From NCBI GenBank assembly GCA_003510895.1, contig DOKE01000004.1, positions 1-5,963 on the forward strand: DNA of 5,963 bases. The letters run 5' to 3'. The position numbers and the translations under genes were made by a program. Below the pieces are notes generated by a model. That model was given only the letters and a program-made list of their open reading frames with translations, did no database searches and was not told where the DNA came from. Source of the stretch: Candidatus Moraniibacteriota bacterium. Its GTDB lineage: Bacteria > Patescibacteriota > Minisyncoccia > Moranbacterales > GWC2-37-73. Shown here in pieces: positions 1 through 5,084 of the stretch (within the stretch, counting starts at the first letter, position 1; each line of letters starts with the position of its first letter).

Positions 1-52
1 GCAACCACGCGGAGGATAAATTTTTAAAATAAATTGTGTAAGTTATATATAA

Positions 53-68
53 TGTTCCACGTGGAACA
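53..68. promoter_or_regulatory. parS: parS-like ParB binding site
   Basis: The 16-bp core TGTTCCACGTGGAACA is perfectly self-complementary and sits inside a longer perfect palindrome spanning 49-72. It has the architecture of chromosomal parS sites (TGTTNCACGTGNAACA type, central CACGTG), which load the ParB CTP-dependent clamp and mark the origin-proximal domain for segregation. A perfect match of this length is very unlikely by chance in AT-rich sequence. It lies in non-coding DNA about 55 bp upstream of a strong promoter. No parA or parB gene is visible in the window, so the cognate protein is inferred. A different dimeric regulator with a CACGTG half-site remains possible. Confidence 0.75.
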
Positions 69-123
69 TTATTATACTAAACAACTTCTTAATACCTATA
101 TAAAGGAGGGGGAGTTGTCTTAT

Positions 124-152
124 TTGACAAAACAGTATTTTTATTTTATAAT
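124..152 (+). promoter_or_regulatory. perfect-consensus sigma70-type promoter
   Basis: TTGACA at 124-129 and TATAAT at 147-152 are separated by exactly 17 bp, so both hexamers and the spacer match the vegetative sigma70/SigA optimum. Transcription should start near 159, giving a leader of roughly 47 nt before the ATG at 206. It most likely drives the two exported-protein genes. A second TATAAT overlaps at 152-157 but is too far from the -35 to be the better choice. No operator other than the parS-like palindrome upstream is evident, which suggests constitutive, strong expression. Confidence 0.75.
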
Positions 153-170
153 ATAATTATCTAACCGTTA

Positions 171-199
171 TTGCGCTTTTTGCTTAAAAGTGTTACAAT
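171..199 (+). promoter_or_regulatory. second, weaker promoter; would give a leaderless mRNA
   Basis: TTGCGC at 171-176 and TACAAT at 194-199 are separated by 17 bp. The -10 differs from consensus at one base and the -35 at two or three. The expected transcription start falls at about 206, which is the A of the ATG of the downstream gene, so the transcript would have essentially no 5' leader. This fits the absence of a Shine-Dalgarno sequence before that ATG. The call rests on hexamer match and spacing only, and the stronger promoter upstream may account for all expression. Confidence 0.35.
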
Positions 200-205
200 T
201 GTGGT

Positions 206-1156
206 ATGAAAAAAATAAACATAAAACAAAATCTTTCTTTTATTATTACTGCGATTTTTATTGCGAGTTTTGGATTTTTTGTTTATGCCAACGACAGCTT
301 CAATAGGGCTGTTTTTAATGATTCCGATCAAGATGGTCTGAGTGATGAAGAAGAAAAAACCTACGGAACCGATCCTGAAAACAAGGATACTGACAATGAC
401 GGCTATTCCGATGGGGTGGAAATAAAAAGTGGCTACAATCCATTAAAACCGGCTCCGGGAGACAAAATTGTGCCGGAAAAAAATCTTCTTGAAAATGCAT
501 CATCGCTCTCGGAAAACGCTCGAATTAGCACCGAAAAATTCAGCTCTGACCTAAAGTCTTTCTTGGAAGAAAATACTGATGAATCTCTGACATTGAACAA
601 TCTTGATAATTTTGTGACAGAAAAAATTGGCGCTGAAATAGAAAAATCGCAAGAAAAATTTTCTCTAACCGAAACAGACATTGAAAAAATTAAAATAAAA
701 GAACAAAATTATTCCAACCTAACTGAAGCGGAGGCAAAAGAAATGAATCGTCGAGATGTTTCCATCTACCTAAGTTCGATGGCTGAAATATTGGCTAACA
801 ATTCTCCTCGTCAAATCATAACCTTTGACGATGTTACCATCCTATACCAAGAAACTTCTCAAAAAATTGAGGATCTGACATCAACTAATCCGGATTATGA
901 CTATTTCCGAACGCTAGGTAACAATATTGAAACTGCCTACGAAGAAATCCAAACCGTGGAAGTTCCTGAAAGTTTTCTTAATATGCATATCGACTTCCTA
1001 AGTCTTCTTAGAGGATATATGAGTCTTCAGGATCCCGATATGCCTTCTATTGAAGACTCGATGGGAAAATTAATAATATATTCCAAGGCAATGACACTAG
1101 GAGATGCAACAGCCGATTTTGTGAAAAACTTTTTAAATGCAGTGGTTGAACTTTAA
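206..1156 (+). CDS. exported protein with two thrombospondin type 3 repeats
   Basis: A 316-aa protein of unknown function. Residues 2-8 are basic and residues 9-28 hydrophobic; this is either a signal peptide ending near VYA-ND (28/29) or an N-terminal anchor, so the rest lies outside the cytoplasmic membrane. Two acidic repeats follow at about 39-58 and 61-80 (DSDQDGLSDEEE..YGTDP, then DTDNDGYSDGVE..GYNP). Their DxDxDGxxD pattern is typical of calcium-binding thrombospondin type 3 / EF-hand-like repeats. Residues 91-180 are rich in Glu, Lys, Ser and Asn and probably helical. The C-terminal part (about 185-316) has a VEVPESF..MHIDFLSLL stretch at 251-268 that resembles, from memory, conserved helical segments of CPR exported proteins; this is tentative. 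No cysteine is present. The ATG at 206 is the only sensible start and has no Shine-Dalgarno sequence. The next gene begins 15 bp after the stop, suggesting an operon. Confidence 0.85.
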   Translation: MKKINIKQNLSFIITAIFIASFGFFVYANDSFNRAVFNDSDQDGLSDEEEKTYGTDPENKDTDNDGYSDGVEIKSGYNPLKPAPGDKIVPEKNLLENASSLSENARISTEKFSSDLKSFLEENTDESLTLNNLDNFVTEKIGAEIEKSQEKFSLTETDIEKIKIKEQNYSNLTEAEAKEMNRRDVSIYLSSMAEILANNSPRQIITFDDVTILYQETSQKIEDLTSTNPDYDYFRTLGNNIETAYEEIQTVEVPESFLNMHIDFLSLLRGYMSLQDPDMPSIEDSMGKLIIYSKAMTLGDATADFVKNFLNAVVEL

Positions 1157-1171
1157 ATTAAATACAAACAA

Positions 1172-2110
1172 ATGAAGCCTCAACAGAAAATATTTTCGTT
1201 ATTCTTTATTATATCTTTTGCATTATTGCTAGGTGCTATTCCAGCCAAAAAAGCTCGAGCCCAATTAGCCACCGTTGATTTACCAGCCCTTCCCAGCACA
1301 ATTATAAACACAATTCAAACAGCTGCAATAAAATACTCAGATACTATTGTAGCCAAAATTCAAGATAAAACTTGGATAAAAGATGCGATGGAAAGGAGTC
1401 TTCTCCCTATATTAAAGAGCCAACTTATCCAAACTACTAACACAATGACTACCAATCTTTTATCCGGAGGAAATGGTGGTAAGCCCTATATAATAACTGA
1501 CTGGAGATCATATTTATATAATGACCCGGCTAAAAAAGCCCGAACCACTGTTAATTCAATGCTGGACAACACTCTTGGGATGCGATCTTCCAGCTCCGGC
1601 TACACTAATCCAGAATATTTTTCCTATTTAAAAAAAGTGTCTCAAAATTCCGTCGAGTCAAAACCACTAGTTCTGGATATAACCGACTATGCCTCCAATC
1701 CACAAAAAGATTTATTTGAAGGAGGGAATATGATCGCTTTTAATAAAATGCTGGAACCGGGCAACAATCCCTTCACTTTTTCCGAAACTTACGCCCAAAT
1801 ATATAAAGCAGAAGCTGAAAAAGAAAAAGAAATTGCTCTCAATGAAACTAGCAATGGACTTCTTCCCAAGAAAGATGAGCAGGGAAGAATTATGACTCCA
1901 GCCACTGTCTTTGAAGACGCAGTTAACAGCGCTAGTAATATGGCTAATAATATGATTACTAATGCCACCAAAACAGAAGAATTACTTTCAGGAATTATGA
2001 GTACTGTTATGAGTGCTGCTACCAATAGTCTTAAAAATGGATTGATGAATTCCAACCAACTAAACACATTGAAAAAGGCCGATCCTGCTTTCAACTATTT
2101 ATCCCGATAA
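1172..2110 (+). CDS. secreted protein of unknown function with Sec signal peptide
   Basis: A 312-aa protein with a textbook signal peptide: basic N-terminus (K2, K6), hydrophobic core at about 7-23, and a signal peptidase I type site ARA-QL, so cleavage is expected after residue 30. No lipobox cysteine is present. The mature part is Ser/Thr/Asn/Ala-rich with amphipathic helical stretches at about 43-97 and 246-300. A glycine-rich turn (about 99-103) leads into KPYIITDWRSYLY at 104-116. That segment recalls, from memory only, exported proteins found near type IV secretion-like genes in CPR genomes, but no pilus or secretion ATPase gene is in view to support it. It contains no cysteine and no recognisable catalytic motif. 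The 15-bp gap from the thrombospondin-repeat gene and the terminator just downstream make it the second and last gene of a two-gene unit. No Shine-Dalgarno precedes the ATG. Confidence 0.85.
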   Translation: MKPQQKIFSLFFIISFALLLGAIPAKKARAQLATVDLPALPSTIINTIQTAAIKYSDTIVAKIQDKTWIKDAMERSLLPILKSQLIQTTNTMTTNLLSGGNGGKPYIITDWRSYLYNDPAKKARTTVNSMLDNTLGMRSSSSGYTNPEYFSYLKKVSQNSVESKPLVLDITDYASNPQKDLFEGGNMIAFNKMLEPGNNPFTFSETYAQIYKAEAEKEKEIALNETSNGLLPKKDEQGRIMTPATVFEDAVNSASNMANNMITNATKTEELLSGIMSTVMSAATNSLKNGLMNSNQLNTLKKADPAFNYLSR

Positions 2111-2136
2111 AAATATACAAGAGGGAAGTGAAACAT

Positions 2137-2163
2137 AAAAATCGCTGCGATAGCGATTTTTTT
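2137..2163. terminator. strong hairpin terminator between convergent units, probably bidirectional
   Basis: AAAAATCGCT (2137-2146) pairs perfectly with AGCGATTTTT (2152-2161) around a 5-nt loop. On the + strand the T run covers 2157-2163, giving a good intrinsic terminator 26 bp after the stop of the second exported-protein gene. On the minus strand the same hairpin ends in five T residues and lies six bases beyond the 3' end of tRNA-Val, so it can also end the opposite transcription unit. Termination should be stronger in the + direction because the T run is longer. Confidence 0.85.
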
Positions 2164-2168
2164 ATATG

Positions 2169-2242
2169 TGGACGATACAAGACTCGAACTTGTGACCTCT
2201 ACAATGTCAATGTAGCGCTCTAACCAACTGAGCTAATCGTCC
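2169..2242 (-). tRNA. tRNA-Val (anticodon GAC)
   Basis: The minus strand folds into a complete 74-nt cloverleaf. The acceptor stem is GGACGAT/ATCGTCC (7 bp). The D arm is GCTC-AGTTGGTTA-GAGC. The anticodon arm is CTACA-TTGACAT-TGTAG, putting GAC at positions 34-36, which reads the valine codons GUC and GUU. The variable loop is AGGTC, and the T arm is ACAAG-TTCGAGT-CTTGT. The discriminator base is A. It is followed by CATATA, so the 3' CCA is not encoded and must be added after transcription. The 5' end lies only 13 bp from the stop codon of the membrane-protein gene on the same strand, so the tRNA may be cut from the tail of that mRNA. A weak promoter-like pair (TTGCCC and TAAAAA on the minus strand, 2247-2275) could alternatively start transcription at the tRNA. 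Confidence 0.95.
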
Positions 2243-2255
2243 ATTATTTTTAAAA

Positions 2256-3191
2256 CTAGGCTGTTTTTGGGGCAACCATTTCTTTTTTTACAACCAACTC
2301 TTCCTTTTTTTGATCTTCAACTTTTATTCCGGCAATTTCACCCAAAAAAATAATCCAGGAAATTTCTCTGAAAACATAGAACAATGACTCTATTAAAACA
2401 AAAACTATCGCCAAAATTATTGATCCTAAAAATGTTACCACAAAAATTCCCACTGCTGTGGAAAATAAATATAAAATTGTTCCCAGAATAAATAACGGGA
2501 TAGCAATTAAAATTAAAACTGCCAAAACACTAAGAATAGCTATTATTCCGGCTGAAAAAATAGCCACCGCGAATATTAAACTTTCCAATATGTTGTTTTT
2601 AAAAACAATATAAGAATTTTCAATTGATCTTTTGATGCTTGAACCAGTGGCAACCATATAAATATAGGCGAATCTTTTGACAAAAGAAAATAATATTAAT
2701 ATCGGCAAAAATATTCCCATTGCCAATATTCCCACGAGAACCGCTGCCGCTTCAGCTTTTACTGCTGCCAAAAATACCACTGGCAGAAATAAAACTACTG
2801 ACAAGAATAACATTGTTGACAAAAAAATAATTTCCAAAACAAATAATTTCCCGACATATTGATTACCGTCTTTCAATGTTTTTGAAAAAATTATTTTTTC
2901 TGTTTTATTTTTGGCAAAATATTTTATTATCGAAGCTTGCCCGACAATTCGAAACAGCATAAAAATAACCGCAAACAACAAAGACACCAAAAAAATAACT
3001 GCTTCATTGTTAATTGAAAAGAAATCTGATATTTTTTCCACATCAAAACGCAAGTCTCCATCCTGATTGAAAAACATAAGACTTCCTGACAAACCAAACA
3101 TAATAAAAAAACCGAAAAACCAAAGCGCTTTCTTTTTCCAAGAAAATTCAAAAGCCTGCTTGAAAATATCCAAGTGATTAATTTTTTTCAT
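2256..3191 (-). CDS. multi-pass integral membrane protein of unknown function
   Basis: A 311-aa hydrophobic protein. A short cytoplasmic start with FKQAFEFSWKKKALWFFGFF (10-29) precedes the membrane part. This Trp/Lys-rich entry into the first membrane segment is common in uncharacterised bacterial membrane proteins, including many from CPR genomes. Likely membrane segments are at about 22-41, 65-85, 116-144, 148-171, 202-230, and one or two between 231 and 273. A basic or polar loop at 172-200 (KRFAYIYM..GSSIKRSIENSYIVFKNN) separates two hydrophobic halves. The tail (290-311) is charged and presumably cytoplasmic. It resembles loosely the membrane domains attached to some glycerophosphodiesterases, but carries no enzyme motif. 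There is no cysteine. It starts 24 bp after the ftsH stop on the same strand, so it is probably co-transcribed and could be a substrate or partner of FtsH (inference). The ATG has only A/T-rich sequence upstream and no Shine-Dalgarno. Confidence 0.88.
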   Translation of the reverse strand: MKKINHLDIFKQAFEFSWKKKALWFFGFFIMFGLSGSLMFFNQDGDLRFDVEKISDFFSINNEAVIFLVSLLFAVIFMLFRIVGQASIIKYFAKNKTEKIIFSKTLKDGNQYVGKLFVLEIIFLSTMLFLSVVLFLPVVFLAAVKAEAAAVLVGILAMGIFLPILILFSFVKRFAYIYMVATGSSIKRSIENSYIVFKNNILESLIFAVAIFSAGIIAILSVLAVLILIAIPLFILGTILYLFSTAVGIFVVTFLGSIILAIVFVLIESLFYVFREISWIIFLGEIAGIKVEDQKKEELVVKKEMVAPKTA

Positions 3192-3215
3192 TTTTTTAAA
3201 AAATCAATTGATCTT

Positions 3216-5060
3216 CTACTTTGTTTCCTCTTCCACTTTTGGAGAAACTTTTCCCACAAGAGCGTCGAACTCATCTTTTTCAATAGTTTCTTTTTCCAAA
3301 AGCTCTTTAACTATTTTTTCCAGAACATCTTTCTTTTCAGAGATAATTCTTTTGGAAACTTCAAACGCTTCATTAATAAGACCGGAAACTTGTTTGTCAA
3401 TTTCTTGAGCTGTGTGTTCAGAATAATCTTTTTCTTCACTGATTTCTTTTCCAAGGAATATGAGTTCTTCCTTTTTTCCAAAAGTTCTTGGTCCAAGATC
3501 GCTCATTCCGTATCTAGTTACCATAGCTCTCGCCATATGAGTCGCGCGTTCCAAATCATTGGAAGCTCCAGTGGTCACTTCGCCAAAAATCATTTCTTCA
3601 CTAACATAACCGGATAACAACGTAGCTAATTCATCATTGAAATATGATTTAGAATGTAATCGCACATCCTCTGTCGGTACAGCCAAAGTATATCCGCCCG
3701 CTTGTCCTCTGGAAATAATAGAAACTTTATGAACAGGATCGGCATTTTTGAGATTTGTTGCCACCAAAGCGTGTCCGGCTTCATGATAGGCGATTATATT
3801 TTTTTCTTTCTTGTTAATAACTTTGCTTCTTCTTTCTGGTCCAAGAATAACTTTTTCAATTGATTCAATAAGATCCGTCATATTAACCGCTTGTCTTCCT
3901 TTTTTTACAGCAACAATAGCCGCTTCATTAACCAAATTAGCCAAATCAGCTCCGGAAAAGCCAGGAGTTCTTTCAGCAATTGTTCGGATATTAATATCCT
4001 TTTCCTGAGGTTTGTTTTTAATATGAATGCCTAAAATTGCTTTTCTTTCCTCAATATCTGGCAAATCCATCACTACTCTTCTGTCAAATCTTCCCGGACG
4101 AAGAAGGGCTGGATCAAGCACGTCCGGTCTATTTGTTGCGGCAATCACAATAACATTTATTCCGGTTTCAAAACCATCCATTTCTACCAAAATTTGGTTG
4201 AGAGTTTGCTCTCTTTCATCGTGTCCACCACCAAGACCGGCTCCGCGATGTCTTCCAACAGCGTCAATTTCATCAATAAAAACAATAGATGGAGCGCTTT
4301 TTTTGGCTTGTTTAAACAAATCTCTCACACGACTAGCTCCAACTCCCACGAACATTTCCACGAATTCACTACCACTAATATTGAAAAAGGGAACTCCAGC
4401 CTCTCCTGCCACTGCCTTAGCCATCAAAGTTTTTCCTGTTCCGGGAGAACCCAAAAGCAAAACTCCTTTGGGAATTTTGGCTCCAATGTCAATAAATTTC
4501 TTGGGATGCTTAAGAAAAGCCACAATTTCACCCAATTCCTCCTTGGCTTCTTTGGCTCCAGCCACATCCTTGAAAGTTGTTCTTTTTTTCTTATCTTTAG
4601 GATCAAGCATTCTGGCTTTGCTCATACCAAAAGAAAGGGCTTGAGAATTTCCTCTTTGGGCTTGTCTAAGCATAAACCAAAGAAAAAATCCAATCAAAAC
4701 AAATGGCAAGAGAAAGGGAAGCACCGCTTCCAGGAAAACAGCTACTCCTGTTGCTTGTTTAATTTCAATATTAACACCCTTAAGTTTTTCTTTGTCTACG
4801 GCATAATTGCTCAATGTTTCTGTCAGGGAACTTTGTGGCTCTTTGACCGATTTTTCTTTTACGCCATCATTGAGCTCTATTTGAAGACTGTTGTCATCCA
4901 CAATCACGTTTTTGACCTTTCCTTCATTTATTTGAGTTGCCAACTGACTCAAAGAAATCTCATTAGGTTTTTGACCGGGATTTTCATAAAGAATAATTAT
5001 TCCAGAAATAATCAAGAAAGCAAAAACAATTATTGTTATGTTTTTAAACAATTTTTCCAT
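3216..5060 (-). CDS. ftsH: FtsH, ATP-dependent membrane zinc metalloprotease
   Basis: Complete 614-aa FtsH, within the normal family length. The protein is a hexameric AAA+ protease that extracts and degrades misassembled membrane proteins and some soluble regulators, with its catalytic domains in the cytoplasm. Domains in order: first membrane segment (about 8-25), small extracytoplasmic domain (about 27-104), second membrane segment (about 105-131), and AAA+ ATPase with Walker A GSPGTGKT (204-211). The pore loop is MFVGVG (236-241) and Walker B is VFIDEID (260-266). The second region of homology runs over 310-327 with arginine fingers R321 and R324. The protease domain carries the zinc motif HEAGH (426-430), and D502 in TTGASND is the expected third zinc ligand. 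All catalytic residues are intact. It contains no cysteine. It lies 24 bp after tilS and 24 bp before the membrane-protein gene on the same strand. No Shine-Dalgarno sequence precedes the ATG; the leader is A/T-rich. Confidence 0.98.
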   Translation of the reverse strand: MEKLFKNITIIVFAFLIISGIIILYENPGQKPNEISLSQLATQINEGKVKNVIVDDNSLQIELNDGVKEKSVKEPQSSLTETLSNYAVDKEKLKGVNIEIKQATGVAVFLEAVLPFLLPFVLIGFFLWFMLRQAQRGNSQALSFGMSKARMLDPKDKKKRTTFKDVAGAKEAKEELGEIVAFLKHPKKFIDIGAKIPKGVLLLGSPGTGKTLMAKAVAGEAGVPFFNISGSEFVEMFVGVGASRVRDLFKQAKKSAPSIVFIDEIDAVGRHRGAGLGGGHDEREQTLNQILVEMDGFETGINVIVIAATNRPDVLDPALLRPGRFDRRVVMDLPDIEERKAILGIHIKNKPQEKDINIRTIAERTPGFSGADLANLVNEAAIVAVKKGRQAVNMTDLIESIEKVILGPERRSKVINKKEKNIIAYHEAGHALVATNLKNADPVHKVSIISRGQAGGYTLAVPTEDVRLHSKSYFNDELATLLSGYVSEEMIFGEVTTGASNDLERATHMARAMVTRYGMSDLGPRTFGKKEELIFLGKEISEEKDYSEHTAQEIDKQVSGLINEAFEVSKRIISEKKDVLEKIVKELLEKETIEKDEFDALVGKVSPKVEEETK

Positions 5061-5084
5061 AGCAGTTTATTAAATTTAATTAGT

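Noticed and set aside
1..27. 3' end of a + strand gene entering from the left edge
   Set aside because: All three frames reach a stop within 30 bases (for example QPRGG then TAA in frame 2), so a gene tail is possible, but too few residues are visible to choose a frame or support any call.
81..118. Possible hairpin ACAACTTCTT against GGGGAGTTGT, as a terminator for a gene left of the window
   Set aside because: Several of the pairs are G-U, the loop is about 18 nt, and no clean T run follows. Too weak to call.
52..156. 34-codon ORF starting MFHVEHYYTKQLL, running from the palindrome into the -10 region
   Set aside because: Its start codon lies inside the parS-like palindrome, which alone generates MFHVEH; there is no Shine-Dalgarno, and it overlaps the consensus promoter. 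Best explained as an artefact of the DNA site.
103..156. Strong Shine-Dalgarno-like AAAGGAGG followed by a TTG-started 13-codon ORF
   Set aside because: The ORF is tiny, ends in the -10 box, would have to be transcribed from an unseen upstream promoter, and has no recognisable leader-peptide or attenuator structure. Noted only because real genes here lack such a site.
5069..5080. 12-bp palindrome ATTAAATTTAAT between tilS and ftsH, and ATCAATTGAT at 3203-3212 between ftsH and the membrane-protein gene
   Set aside because: Short A/T-only or near A/T-only palindromes are expected by chance in such sequence, and neither resembles a known operator or terminator.
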